From an uncultured Alphaproteobacteria bacterium (GTDB lineage Bacteria; Pseudomonadota; Alphaproteobacteria; Rhizobiales; Rhizobiaceae): a stretch of 64,000 nt of DNA. Shown here piece after piece: positions 8,479 through 17,586 of this stretch. The position numbers were made by a program, and so were the translations under genes. The notes beneath the pieces were generated by a model. The model saw only the letters and a list, made by a program, of their open reading frames with translations, made no database searches and was not told the origin of the DNA. Location of the stretch: assembly GCA_929200315.1 (NCBI GenBank), contig CAKMZB010000001.1, positions 440,355-504,354 of the forward strand, written 5' to 3'. Positions within the stretch are counted from its first letter, which is position 1; every line of letters starts with the position of its first letter.

Positions 8479-9939
8479 TCAACTGCCATCTCCCGCACTT
8501 TTGCCAGAGATTTCCGCCAACGTATCGAGTGCCCTTTGGCGCGCCTTCTTATGGTCGACGATAGGATACGGATAGGTCTCACCAAGTGTGATGCCCGCCT
8601 CTTCCAGCACATCCTCAGGAGCATTCCAGGGTGCGCCTAGATGCTTTGCTGGAAGGTCGATCAATTCCGGCACGAAGCGCTTGATATAGGTGCCTTTGGG
8701 GTCGAATTTCTCCGCCTGAAGGATCGGGTTGAAGATGCGGAAGAAAGGAGCTGCATCGGCCCCTGTTCCCGCCACCCATTGCCACTGCGCGGGGTTGGAC
8801 GCCGGGTCGCCATCGACCAGGGTTTCCCAGAACCAATCTTCACCCTCCCGCCAGTCAACCAGGAGGTGTTTGACAAGGAAGGAGCCGACAATCATCCGCA
8901 CGCGGTTGTGCATCCAGCCGGTCTGCCAGAGCTGGCGCATCCCGGCATCAACGATCGGGTAGCCGGTTTGCCCCTTCTGCCAAGCGCGCAGATCGGCTTG
9001 GCTGCGCCGCCAGGAAAAGTGGTCGAACCTGGCATTGAAATTGCGCTCGTGCAGGCGCGGATTGTGGTTGAGGAGGTGATAGCTAAATTCCCGCCAGACC
9101 AGCTCCTTCATCCAGACCGTGCGGGCATGATCGTCTGCCATGCGTCCCTCATCCTGGCAGGCGTGCCAAAGCTGGTGGGGTGAAACGTGACCGTGGCGCA
9201 AATAGGGGGACATGCGTGATGTGCAGTCGGCCCCCGGATTGTCCCGAGCTTTGTCATAATCGTGCAGATTGTCGGCAAGGAAAGCATCAAGCTGCTTGTG
9301 GGCGGCCTTTTCTCCGATCTCCCAGGCATTTGCCATTCCTGCAGACCAGTCCGGCTTGGTGGGCAGAAAACCCCAATGATCAAGAGAGTCGGATGTCAGA
9401 TTGCCGGAATGAGTTTTGATTGCTCCCGGAGCAGGGAGTGGCGCACGCACCTGCATGTTCTCGGCGAGGTTCTTCCAGAACGGCGTATAAACCCGGTAGG
9501 GCCTGTCGGAGCCAGTACGCACCTGATCCGGTTCATGTATGATGATGCCGGCAAAGCTTTTCGCCTCGCAGCCGTCATCCTTCAGCCAGGCCTTGATAGC
9601 GCGATCTGCATTCTGCTCACCAAGAGCATAGCACCGGTTCCAGCAAACAGCATCCGCGCCACTTTCTTTGATGATTTCACGCAAAACGTCTTCAGCGGCA
9701 CCGCTTTTGAGGTTCAGCGGACAATCGAGCGTCTGCAGATTGGCGGCGAGGTCGGTTAAACCGTGATGCAGCCACCATTTTTGCGCCGCGCCCATGGGGC
9801 GAATATCGGGGGAGAATTCATCATGGACGTAGAGCGCGATGACCGGTTTACCGCTCTCCACAGCATGGGTGAGTGCCGGATTGTCGGCAAGGCGCAGATC
9901 CTGGCGAAACCAGCAGATGATGGGAGGTGCGTCGGACAT
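8479..9939 (-). CDS. phrB: deoxyribodipyrimidine photolyase
   Basis: The product is 486 aa, the normal size of class I CPD photolyases, which use FAD and blue light to split pyrimidine dimers. The N-terminal antenna domain begins ICWFRQDLRLADNPAL. The FAD-binding domain shows TSRMSPYLRHGHVSPHQLW, WMKELVWREFSYHLL, YPIVDAGMRQLWQTGWMHNR and the long DPASNPAQWQWVAGTG element with IFNP. Known family chemistry makes this call secure, although a cryptochrome cannot be fully excluded. It is the first gene of a pair with cfa, and an EcfG-like promoter lies 33 bases upstream. There is no obvious Shine-Dalgarno sequence before the ATG. Confidence 0.93.
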   Translation of the reverse strand: MSDAPPIICWFRQDLRLADNPALTHAVESGKPVIALYVHDEFSPDIRPMGAAQKWWLHHGLTDLAANLQTLDCPLNLKSGAAEDVLREIIKESGADAVCWNRCYALGEQNADRAIKAWLKDDGCEAKSFAGIIIHEPDQVRTGSDRPYRVYTPFWKNLAENMQVRAPLPAPGAIKTHSGNLTSDSLDHWGFLPTKPDWSAGMANAWEIGEKAAHKQLDAFLADNLHDYDKARDNPGADCTSRMSPYLRHGHVSPHQLWHACQDEGRMADDHARTVWMKELVWREFSYHLLNHNPRLHERNFNARFDHFSWRRSQADLRAWQKGQTGYPIVDAGMRQLWQTGWMHNRVRMIVGSFLVKHLLVDWREGEDWFWETLVDGDPASNPAQWQWVAGTGADAAPFFRIFNPILQAEKFDPKGTYIKRFVPELIDLPAKHLGAPWNAPEDVLEEAGITLGETYPYPIVDHKKARQRALDTLAEISGKSAGDGS

Positions 9940-9971
9940 GATGGTTCGGCAGGCCGCTGTTGGTCAGCACT

Positions 9972-9996
9972 AACGTGTCAGGTCCCCAAGCGTTCA
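9972..9996 (-). promoter_or_regulatory. EcfG-like (general stress) promoter of phrB-cfa
   Basis: Reading the minus strand, TGAAC (9996-9992), 16 bases, then CGTT (9975-9972). The general stress response sigma factor EcfG of alphaproteobacteria is known to use GGAAC-N16/17-CGTT; this site differs at one base. The -10 ends 32 bases before the photolyase ATG, a sensible distance. Photolyase and cyclopropane synthase are plausible members of such a regulon. Unproven. Confidence 0.4.
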
Positions 9997-10104
9997 ATTT
10001 CCACCTTGTGAGGAATTTTTACGTCTTAGCCTCAATTTAACCCAAAGCGATGCATAAGTCGCGCCATTCAGGCGGCCGGGGGCTGCCGCAACGAGGTTTA
10101 AGCC

Positions 10105-10761
10105 ATGCACAAACTCATCATTTCCGCCGTCGCGGCGATCACACTGGCCGCCTGCACGTCCGACCCGTTTACGGGTCAGCAGCGCGTTTCCAACACCGCA
10201 ATCGGTACAGGCGCTGGCGCTGCTGTCGGCGCGCTTGGGGGTCTCATCGTTGGCAACGCAACTGGCGCTAACCGCCGTAACTCTGTTCTTATCGGTGCAG
10301 GTATTGGCGCGCTGACCGGCGGTGGCATTGGCCTCTACCAGGACCGTCAGGCTGCAAAATTGCGCCAGACTCTCCAGGGTACCGGCGTTTCCGTCACCCG
10401 TCAGGGCAACACGATCATCCTCAATATGCCCTCCAACATCACCTTTGCCAGTGGTTCTGATAACGTGAAGCCGCAATTCTACCAGGTGCTGAATTCGGTC
10501 GCCATCGTGCTGCGTGAGTTTAACCGGAACCTCATCAACGTGAACGGTCACACCGATTCCGACGGTGATCTGGCCTTCAACCAGGCCCTTTCGGAACGCC
10601 GCGCGGTCAACGTTTCGCGCTATCTTGTGTCCCAGAACGTCAACCAGGCCCGCTTCTACGTGCAGGGCTTTGGTGAGACGCAGCCGATTGCCTCTAACGC
10701 ATCAGCTGCCGGCAAAGAACAGAACCGCCGTGTAACGATCGAACTGGTTCCGCTCACATAA
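10105..10761 (+). CDS. OmpA-family outer membrane lipoprotein (YiaD-like)
   Basis: The product is 218 aa. A lipoprotein signal ends in lipobox LAAC with Cys at 17. Residues 30-80 form a glycine-zipper segment with repeated GxxxG spacing (GTGAGAAVGALGGLIVG, then IGAGIGALTGGGIGLYQD). Residues 95-215 are an OmpA/MotB C-terminal domain that binds peptidoglycan: FASGSDNVKP, VNGHTDSDGD, LSERRAVNVSRYL and the closing EQNRRVTIEL are all present. It should tether the outer membrane to the cell wall. It is divergent from phrB, and tRNA-Asn follows on the same strand. Confidence 0.9.
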   Translation: MHKLIISAVAAITLAACTSDPFTGQQRVSNTAIGTGAGAAVGALGGLIVGNATGANRRNSVLIGAGIGALTGGGIGLYQDRQAAKLRQTLQGTGVSVTRQGNTIILNMPSNITFASGSDNVKPQFYQVLNSVAIVLREFNRNLINVNGHTDSDGDLAFNQALSERRAVNVSRYLVSQNVNQARFYVQGFGETQPIASNASAAGKEQNRRVTIELVPLT

Positions 10762-10773
10762 GATGATTTGCGC

Positions 10774-10802
10774 TTGTCAAATCAGCGCACCCTGCGCTAG
10801 GG
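10774..10802 (+). promoter_or_regulatory. sigma-70 promoter of tRNA-Asn
   Basis: TTGTCA at 10774-10779, a 17-base spacer, then CTAGGG at 10797-10802. The -10 ends 39 bases before the tRNA. The same TTGNCN plus CTANRN-type design occurs before the other three tRNA genes of the window, which supports the call. Confidence 0.6.
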
Positions 10803-10841
10803 GTGCGCCCGCTGCTTTGGCCAACTGGCTCTGGCAGCTGT

Positions 10842-10916
<75 letters not shown>

Positions 10917-10920
10917 TTTT

Positions 10921-11160
10921 TTGAATATCCCTTTCAACATTAAGAAATCCATTCCCGCTTCACGTGGTGGTCGCCTGCTTCTTGGTGGGGCGTTGATCCT
11001 TGGCGGTGTGTTGGGCTTTCTGCCCATTTTGGGCGTCTGGATGATCCCGCTTGGGCTGCTGGTGCTAAGTGTTGATTTCCCCACTGTGCGCCGTTTTCGC
11101 CGCAGCTGGCATGTGCGGCTGGGCCGACGGTGGAATGAGTGGCGTTCGCGGCGCTCATAG
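10921..11160 (+). CDS. small membrane protein, PGPGW-like
   Basis: The product is 79 aa from a TTG at 10921, 4 bases after tRNA-Asn. There are two close hydrophobic stretches (about residues 17-50: RLLLGGALILGGVLGFLPIL then WMIPLGLLVLSVDFP), followed by a very basic tail (VRRFRRSW to RSRRS). The LPILGVWMIPLGLLVLS core resembles the PGPGW family, whose function is unknown. The only visible ribosome binding site is GGGGAG at the 3' side of the tRNA acceptor stem, about 7 bases from the TTG. No ATG or GTG replaces the TTG before the first helix. Reading-frame conservation of the hydrophobic pattern supports a real gene. Confidence 0.65.
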   Translation: MNIPFNIKKSIPASRGGRLLLGGALILGGVLGFLPILGVWMIPLGLLVLSVDFPTVRRFRRSWHVRLGRRWNEWRSRRS

Positions 11161-11163
11161 CGC

Positions 11164-11191
11164 TTGGCAGGGGCGGGGTGCGGTGCTAGGG
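11164..11191 (+). promoter_or_regulatory. sigma-70 promoter of tRNA-Cys
   Basis: TTGGCA at 11164-11169, a 16-base spacer, then CTAGGG at 11186-11191. The -10 hexamer is identical to that before tRNA-Asn, and it ends 41 bases before tRNA-Cys. Confidence 0.6.
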
Positions 11192-11232
11192 AGCGCCCGT
11201 TCCGCCGGGCTAAAAGCGCAGGCGGATCGGAT

Positions 11233-11306
11233 GGCCTCGTGGCGGAGTGGTTACGCAGAGGACTGCAAATCCTTGCACCCCGGTTCGATTCCGGGCGAGG
11301 CCTCCA
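11233..11306 (+). tRNA. tRNA-Cys (GCA)
   Basis: The acceptor stem GGCCTCG pairs with CGAGGCC, followed by discriminator T and encoded CCA. The anticodon loop CTGCAAA gives GCA. The T arm CGGTTCGATTCCG is standard. It sits 35 bases before the PCM-like methyltransferase gene. Confidence 0.97.
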
Positions 11307-11341
11307 TTTCCTGCGCTAACCGGCATCTGGTACACTGGCCT

Positions 11342-11995
11342 ATGATGGATTTTGTTCGCGCCCGCTCAAACATGGTGGATTGCCAGATCATGCCGAACGG
11401 CGTGACGGATCACGGTGTACTGGCAGCCTTTCTCACCATTCCTCGTGAAGCTTTTGTGCCAGCCTCCAGTAAGGCTCTTGCCTATATCGACGAAGATATT
11501 GAGGTCGCGCCCGGTCGTTATCTGATGGAGCCGATGACAATGGCAAAGCTTGTGCAGCTTGCCGATCTGTCGCCGACCGACATCGTGCTCGATGTTGGTT
11601 GCAGCACAGGATATTCGACAGCTGTTATTGCCAAACTCTGCTCCAGCGTCGTTGCCGTGGAAGAGGATGAGGCTCTTGCCGAGCATGCGAGCGAAAAACT
11701 GGTCGCCGAGGATGTGATGAACGCCGCCGTTGTCACCGGCAAATTGACAGAAGGTTACCCGCAAGAGGGGCCTTACGATGCGATTTTCATCAACGGTGCC
11801 ATAGACGAGGTGCCTGCTGCGTTTCAGGATCAATTGAAGGAAGGCGGCCGTCTGGTTTGTGTGATCGGTCTCGGTAACGCCGCCACCGCCCAGCTTCTGG
11901 TGCGGGAAGGGGAGCGTTTGAGCCATCGCAAGGCGTTCAATTGCGCTGTGGAGCCGCTGCCGGGCTTTCAAAAAGAGGCCGGTTTCGTCTTTTAG
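11342..11995 (+). CDS. protein-L-isoaspartate O-methyltransferase family protein
   Basis: The product is 217 aa from ATG 11342 (a second ATG follows directly). The SAM-binding motif is LDVGCSTGYSTAVIA, with the acidic post-motif VAVEED. The N-terminal part (MVDCQIMPNGVTD, IPREAFVP) is shared by the alphaproteobacterial PCM-like proteins that sit just before tolC. True PCM repairs isoaspartyl residues by methylation. Many members of this branch are only annotated by similarity, and the substrate-binding residues cannot be judged here, so the repair role is an inference. TolC follows after 172 bases. Confidence 0.85.
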   Translation: MMDFVRARSNMVDCQIMPNGVTDHGVLAAFLTIPREAFVPASSKALAYIDEDIEVAPGRYLMEPMTMAKLVQLADLSPTDIVLDVGCSTGYSTAVIAKLCSSVVAVEEDEALAEHASEKLVAEDVMNAAVVTGKLTEGYPQEGPYDAIFINGAIDEVPAAFQDQLKEGGRLVCVIGLGNAATAQLLVREGERLSHRKAFNCAVEPLPGFQKEAGFVF

Positions 11996-12167
11996 GCCGC
12001 TGCGTGACTGTCACGAATCTGCAACTCCGCACGAAAATATAAATAGTTAACAAAGCGTATCTTTACCTCGGCTCGTTCTAACGCGATGTAAGGGGTGGTG
12101 GGGCGTAAGTGATTCTTGAGTTTCCGCCCCATTCACGGCGCAAGGTGCGCTAAGCGGAGATTAGATC

Positions 12168-13565
12168 GTGCGTTTTGTGCAAGTCGCTGTCATTTCTTGC
12201 GTTTTTACCATCGGCGCGGTTGTGCCAGCGGCCGCTGATACGCTTATTGGTGCGCTGCAGCACGCCTATGGTCACAACGCGACGCTGAACGCCCAGCGCG
12301 CAGCGACCCGCGCGGCGGACGAGCAATTGCCGCAGGCACTGGCCGGATATCGCCCCACCGTAACCCTCACGGCGGATGCCGGGGTGGTTCGCTCCCGCAC
12401 CCAGACCTTCCTTACCGGCACTACGGGCTCGCCGCGAGGTTCGGCCACAATCCGCTCGGGCACTGACCCTTACGGCGTTGGCATCACCATTCAGCAGTCA
12501 CTGTTTGATGGCTTTCGCACAGTAAACGGTGTGCGTGCGGCGAAATCCGCTATTGCCGCGAGCCGTCAGACGCTTGCTAATGTGGAACAAAACACGCTGC
12601 TCAGCGCCGCCCAAGCATACACCAACGTCGTTTTTGCTCGCAATTTGGTCCAACTACGCCAGCGCAACATTGCATTCCTCTCAGAGCAGTCCCGCTCATC
12701 CAAAGCCCGCCTAGACGTAGGGGAGGGGACGCGGACTGATCTTGCACAATCCGACGCGCGCCTCGCCCTTGGGCGCGCGCAGCTTGCGGCGGCTCAAGCT
12801 GACCTGGCAGCTGCCGAAGGTGTCTATAGGCAGGTGATCGGTATGCGACCGGGGCAGCTCCGCAAGCCGACCGGCCCGCGCCATCTCTATCCGCGCACGA
12901 TGGATCAGGCGGTCCAACTGGGGGTCTCGCGCCATCCGGCTGTGCTGGCGACGCAAAATCTTGTCGATTTTGCCCAATTTAACGTGAAGGTTGCCGAGGG
13001 TGCGTTTTTGCCAACAATATCGGCGGAAGCGAGCCTTAATCAGCGCGCCAACACATCCGACAACCGTACCGACACACAAAGCGCAGAGGCTGGCGTTCGC
13101 TTTTCCATGCCGCTCTTTCAAGGTGGCCGCGCTTCCTCAACGGTGCGTGAGCGCAAACAGGCCCTTGCCGAAAATCGCATCCGTGTTGATGAGGCCCGAG
13201 ACCAGGTCCGCGCAGAGGTTGTGACGGCCTGGACGTCTCTCCAGTCCGCCCGTGCTAACCTAGCCGCAAATGGCCAGCAGGTTCGCGCCGCGCGGCTTGC
13301 CCTTTCCGGCGTCGTGGAAGAACGCAATGTCGGCCAGCGCACGCAGCTTGATGTGCTAGACGAGCAAACCCGCGTGCTTCAGGCGGAGGAACTGCTGCTG
13401 CAGGCCGAGCAGCTTGAAGTCACAGCTGGTTACCGTCTCGCCGCTTCCGTCGGTCGTTTGTCCAGCCGTGACCTTGGTCTGCGGGTCGACCATTACGATC
13501 CCAAGGATCATTATTACGAAGTGAAGGACAAGTGGTTCGGTCTGCGCACGTCGTCAGGCCAATAA
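12168..13565 (+). CDS. tolC: TolC-family outer membrane channel
   Basis: The product is 465 aa from a GTG at 12168 with AAGCGGAGA 8 bases upstream. A signal peptide ends near AAA-DTL (residues 22-25). The mature protein has the two structural repeats of TolC: each starts with an alpha-helical barrel portion (LIGALQHAYGHNATLNAQRAA; later LGVSRHPAVLATQNLV) and contains an outer membrane strand region rich in Thr/Ser/Gly (TGTTGSPRGSATI; later NTSDNRTDTQ). The second repeat ends in VGQRTQLDVLDEQTRVL, a strong TolC mark. It acts as the exit duct for type I secretion and RND pumps. The pump partners are not in the window. It resembles BepC of Brucella. Confidence 0.92.
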   Translation: MRFVQVAVISCVFTIGAVVPAAADTLIGALQHAYGHNATLNAQRAATRAADEQLPQALAGYRPTVTLTADAGVVRSRTQTFLTGTTGSPRGSATIRSGTDPYGVGITIQQSLFDGFRTVNGVRAAKSAIAASRQTLANVEQNTLLSAAQAYTNVVFARNLVQLRQRNIAFLSEQSRSSKARLDVGEGTRTDLAQSDARLALGRAQLAAAQADLAAAEGVYRQVIGMRPGQLRKPTGPRHLYPRTMDQAVQLGVSRHPAVLATQNLVDFAQFNVKVAEGAFLPTISAEASLNQRANTSDNRTDTQSAEAGVRFSMPLFQGGRASSTVRERKQALAENRIRVDEARDQVRAEVVTAWTSLQSARANLAANGQQVRAARLALSGVVEERNVGQRTQLDVLDEQTRVLQAEELLLQAEQLEVTAGYRLAASVGRLSSRDLGLRVDHYDPKDHYYEVKDKWFGLRTSSGQ

Positions 13566-13670
13566 CCTTCCAAAAGTCTTGGATTTATTGTGTTTTCTGA
13601 TCTTTTCCACCTTGCATGGTGATAGAGTGCCTGTACGAATCGGCGCAAAGCCGGTGTGGGGAGACCAGGC

Positions 13671-14441
13671 ATGGCCGAGGCGCTGAAGTCGCAAAATCTG
13701 CGCGGGACAGACCCATCGCAAGACATCATGGACGAGCCGTCCATGGAGGATATCCTCGCATCGATCCGCGAGATCATCGAAGAAGATGAACGCGCCAAGC
13801 AGGTTGAGGATGACCGTAGCCTCTTCCAGCATCCTGCTGAGGGTTCCAACGTCAACACGACTGCGAGCGAAGAAGATCTTGTCGAGCAACTTACGCAGCA
13901 GCTTGAAGCGCCAGACCAAGCGGAGTTGAGCGCTGCCGTTGCTGAGAACGGCTTCGACGAGCTGGTCTTTGAAGACCCCACAGCCGCCCCGCGCCCGGTG
14001 GCCAAACCTGCTCCGGCTCCGGAAGCTGAATCGGTGCGGCACTTCTCCGTTGGCCGCAGCAACCCATTCCGGCTGCCCGGCAATGCACCGGAGGCAGCAG
14101 AAGAAGCGCCGGTTTCTGCTGCCGTGACACCTGAGTTGAATACCCATTCAGATGTGGTCGAACCGAATGAGGCCAAACCCACCGCCAGTCCGCCCGCCAT
14201 CAAGCGGACAATTCCAGCATCGCCAGCCCCTTCCACTGTTCCCGAGCTGGATGAAGCACAAATTGCCAGTGACGTGGCGGCACGTTGGCTTGAGGGCAAT
14301 GGCAAAGACATGCGCACTCTCGTTGAAGAGACCGCCGTCCCGCTGATCCGCCGATGGATGGCTGAAAACCTCAACGACATGGTCGAGCGGCTGATCCGCG
14401 AAGAGATCGAAGCTGCCTCCCGTCGTAACGCGCAAGCTTGA
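13671..14441 (+). CDS. popZ: polar organizing protein PopZ (DUF2497)
   Basis: The product is 256 aa from ATG 13671, with GGGGAGACC before it. The N-terminal helix EPSMEDILASIREIIEED (about residues 23-40) binds client proteins in PopZ, the centre (50-190) is a Pro/Ala/Glu-rich disordered linker, and the C-terminal block (about 195-250, MRTLVEETAVPLIRRWM to VERLIREEIEAASR) forms the oligomerising helices. PopZ makes a condensate at the cell pole that anchors the chromosome origin and signalling proteins. This gene lies before valS, its usual place in alphaproteobacteria. Confidence 0.92.
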   Translation: MAEALKSQNLRGTDPSQDIMDEPSMEDILASIREIIEEDERAKQVEDDRSLFQHPAEGSNVNTTASEEDLVEQLTQQLEAPDQAELSAAVAENGFDELVFEDPTAAPRPVAKPAPAPEAESVRHFSVGRSNPFRLPGNAPEAAEEAPVSAAVTPELNTHSDVVEPNEAKPTASPPAIKRTIPASPAPSTVPELDEAQIASDVAARWLEGNGKDMRTLVEETAVPLIRRWMAENLNDMVERLIREEIEAASRRNAQA

Positions 14442-14547
14442 ATTGCGCTTTTCACGCAAGACCGGGTCACCACACGCCCAACACAGTTGACGTGAGCGCC
14501 TTTGGGCGGCTTTACGGGCGGTGAATTTGTCCAAACCCTCCGCACCG

Positions 14548-17433
14548 ATGACCGACCAGTCAAATCTCGAAAAAAACTACGACGCAGCCGATATCGAGCC
14601 ACGCATTGCTGCTGCCTGGAAAGCGGCAAATGCCTTCGCCGCCGGCGCTGGCGCAGAACCGGGTGCCGAGGCCTTTTCCATCGTCATCCCGCCGCCGAAC
14701 GTCACCGGCTCGCTCCATATGGGCCATGCGCTCAACAACACGTTGCAGGACATTCTGGTGCGCTTTGAGCGGATGCGCGGCAAGGATGTGCTGTGGCAGC
14801 CGGGCACCGACCATGCTGGCATTGCCACGCAGATGGTTGTTGAGCGCAAGCTCGCCGAAGAAGGTCTCGACCGCCGCGATATGGGGCGTGAAGCTTTCAT
14901 CAAGCGGGTTTGGCAGTGGAAGGAAGAATCCGGCGGCACGATTGGCGAGCAATTGCGTCGTCTTGGTGCATCGCTCGATTGGTCGCGTGAACGCTTCACG
15001 ATGGACGAGGGCCTGTCCGAGGCCGTTGTGGAGGTCTTTGTTAAGCTGCACGAGGAGGGGCTGATCTATCGCGACAAGCGCCTGGTCAACTGGGACCCGC
15101 AGTTCCAGACATCGATCTCAGACCTTGAAGTCGAGAACCGGGATGTCGACGGCCATATGTGGCACTTCAAATATCCTCTCGCGGATGGTGCGACGTATGA
15201 ATATGTCGAGCGGGATGAGGACGGTCAGGAGGTTTTCCGCGAGACCCGCGACTACATCTCCATCGCCACCACGCGGCCGGAGACAATGCTGGGAGATGGC
15301 GCAGTTGCGGTTCATCCATCAGATGCACGATATGCTCCAATTATCGGTAAATTATGTGAAATCCCCGCTGGTCCGAAGGAACAGCGCCGCCTGATTCCAA
15401 TTATCACGGATGAGTATCCTGACAAGGATTTCGGCTCCGGAGCGGTGAAGATCACCGGCGCCCATGACTTCAACGATTATGCCGTTGCCAAGCGTAACGA
15501 CATTCCGCTCTACCGGCTGATGGACGAGCGCGCGGCCATGCGGGCTGATGGTGTGCCTTACGCCGAGGCCGCCGAACAGGCGCGCAAGTTGCGTGAAGCA
15601 GGCGGCACGCCGGATGCCGCCTATGTCGACACAATCAACCTGGTGCCGGACGAATATCGCGGGCTTGACCGCTTCGAAGCGCGCCAGAAGGTGATTGACG
15701 ACATTACCACTGAGGGTCTCGCCATCATGGTGCAGGCCTCTGACCCACGCCTGGGTTCAGCCAAAGCTGATGAAGATGAAGGCGGCGACCTCGTGCCGTT
15801 GGTTGAAGCCAAGACCATCACACAGCCCTTTGGCGACCGTTCCGGCGTGGTGATTGAGCCGATGCTCACCGACCAGTGGTTTTGTGATGCCGAGACACTT
15901 GCCGTTGAGCCGATCAAATCGGTCCGCGAAGGGCGCACGAAATTTGTGCCCCAGCAGTGGGAGAACACTTATTTTCACTGGATGGAAAACATCCAACCCT
16001 GGTGCATTTCCCGCCAGCTCTGGTGGGGGCACCGCATTCCGGCTTGGTACGGGCCGGATGGGGAAATCTTTGTCGCTCGCAGTGAAGAAGAGGCTCAGGC
16101 TAAGGCGGGTTCTGGTGTTGCTCTAACCCGCGACGAAGACGTCCTCGACACCTGGTTCTCCTCGGCGCTTTGGCCGTTTTCCACCATGGGTTGGCCGGAC
16201 AAGACGCCGGAGCTTGCCAAATATTACCCGACTTCCGTGCTTTCTACGGCCTTTGACATCATCTTTTTCTGGGTGGCCCGGATGATGATGTTCGGTTCGC
16301 ATTTTACCGGCACCGAACCATTCCACACGGTCTATATGCACCCGCTGGTGCGCGACAAAAACGGGGCGAAGATGTCGAAGTCGAAGGGTAACGGCATCGA
16401 CCCGCTGGAGCTGATTGATGATGTGGGCGCAGACGCCCTGCGCTTCACGCTGGCAGCACTTGCCGTTCAGGGCCGCGATGTGCGTCTCGACCCGCAGCGG
16501 GTCGCCGGCTACCGCAATTTCTGCACCAAGATCTGGAACGCGACACGCTTTGCGCAGATGAACGCCATTGCGCCGAAGCTCGGTTTTGACCCGGCATGCG
16601 CCAAGCTGACGGTCAACCGCTGGGTGCTGACGGAGCTGGCGAAGGCCAGTGCCGAGGTAACTGACGCGCTTGAAAAATACCGCTTTAACGACGCCGCCAA
16701 CGCCGCCTATCGCTTCACCTGGAACACGCTCTGTGACTGGTATCTGGAGCTGCTGAAGCCTGTTTTTGCGGGCGATGATGAAGCTGCGAAGGAAGAGGCG
16801 CGGGCTGTTGGTGGCTATGTCTTCGACAGCATCTATGCACTGCTTCACCCTTTCATGCCCTTCATCACTGAGGAGCTTTGGGCCAAGACCGGCAACCGCG
16901 ACGGCCTGCTATGTCATGCCGCCTGGCCGCAGGATACGTTTCGTCATGAGGCTGAAGCTGCCGAGATCAATTGGCTGCTGAGCGTCATTTCAGAAATTCG
17001 CTCCGTGCGGGCAGAGATGAACGTGAAGCCGTCGCTGAAAACGCAACTGGTTGTCGTCGGCGCAGATGCGCCGACATCCGCACGCCTCAAGCGCCACGAA
17101 AGCGCGCTTGCGCAGATGGCTCGGGTTGAGGCAATCGAGCCAGCAGACGCGCCCCCTCAGGCCTCCGCGCAGATGGTGGTTGGCGAAGCGACCTATGCGT
17201 TGCCGCTGGAAGGGATTGTTGATCTGGAAGCGGAAGCCGCCCGCCTTGCCAAGGAACAGGCGGGGCTCGACAAGGAGATCAGGCAGCTTTCCGGCAAACT
17301 CGGCAACGCCAAATTCATCGAAAATGCGCCCGCTGAGATCGTGGAAGAAAACCGCACGCGCCTTACCGAGGCAGAGGCCCGTCGCGGCAAGGTGAACGAC
17401 GCATTGGAGCGGATGCAGGCATCGCTGAACTAG
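14548..17433 (+). CDS. valS: valine--tRNA ligase
   Basis: The product is 961 aa from ATG 14548; an in-frame GTG at 14521 would add nine residues. Class I synthetase marks are HMGH (57-60, in PPPNVTGSLHMGHAL) and KMSKS (608-612). In between lies the editing domain with TTRPETMLGDGAVAVHP and the GSGAVKITGAHDFNDY stretch. The anticodon-binding domain is followed by a C-terminal coiled coil (about 895-955: LEAEAARLAKEQAGLDKEI). It charges tRNA-Val, one of which is encoded at 53254. It follows popZ by 106 bases. Confidence 0.97.
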   Translation: MTDQSNLEKNYDAADIEPRIAAAWKAANAFAAGAGAEPGAEAFSIVIPPPNVTGSLHMGHALNNTLQDILVRFERMRGKDVLWQPGTDHAGIATQMVVERKLAEEGLDRRDMGREAFIKRVWQWKEESGGTIGEQLRRLGASLDWSRERFTMDEGLSEAVVEVFVKLHEEGLIYRDKRLVNWDPQFQTSISDLEVENRDVDGHMWHFKYPLADGATYEYVERDEDGQEVFRETRDYISIATTRPETMLGDGAVAVHPSDARYAPIIGKLCEIPAGPKEQRRLIPIITDEYPDKDFGSGAVKITGAHDFNDYAVAKRNDIPLYRLMDERAAMRADGVPYAEAAEQARKLREAGGTPDAAYVDTINLVPDEYRGLDRFEARQKVIDDITTEGLAIMVQASDPRLGSAKADEDEGGDLVPLVEAKTITQPFGDRSGVVIEPMLTDQWFCDAETLAVEPIKSVREGRTKFVPQQWENTYFHWMENIQPWCISRQLWWGHRIPAWYGPDGEIFVARSEEEAQAKAGSGVALTRDEDVLDTWFSSALWPFSTMGWPDKTPELAKYYPTSVLSTAFDIIFFWVARMMMFGSHFTGTEPFHTVYMHPLVRDKNGAKMSKSKGNGIDPLELIDDVGADALRFTLAALAVQGRDVRLDPQRVAGYRNFCTKIWNATRFAQMNAIAPKLGFDPACAKLTVNRWVLTELAKASAEVTDALEKYRFNDAANAAYRFTWNTLCDWYLELLKPVFAGDDEAAKEEARAVGGYVFDSIYALLHPFMPFITEELWAKTGNRDGLLCHAAWPQDTFRHEAEAAEINWLLSVISEIRSVRAEMNVKPSLKTQLVVVGADAPTSARLKRHESALAQMARVEAIEPADAPPQASAQMVVGEATYALPLEGIVDLEAEAARLAKEQAGLDKEIRQLSGKLGNAKFIENAPAEIVEENRTRLTEAEARRGKVNDALERMQASLN

Positions 17434-17586
17434 GCGCGCCGCCGCACCCCTTTTATTTGCCGGATCGGTCCCTTATTTTCTGGGTAACCGGGATTCGGCC
17501 ACGGCGTCCGCTGTGGTTTCTCACCAACACGCAAGCCTGCCACCAAACCGCTCAACACAGCGGACCGTGCAGGTTGGAAAGGCCCC

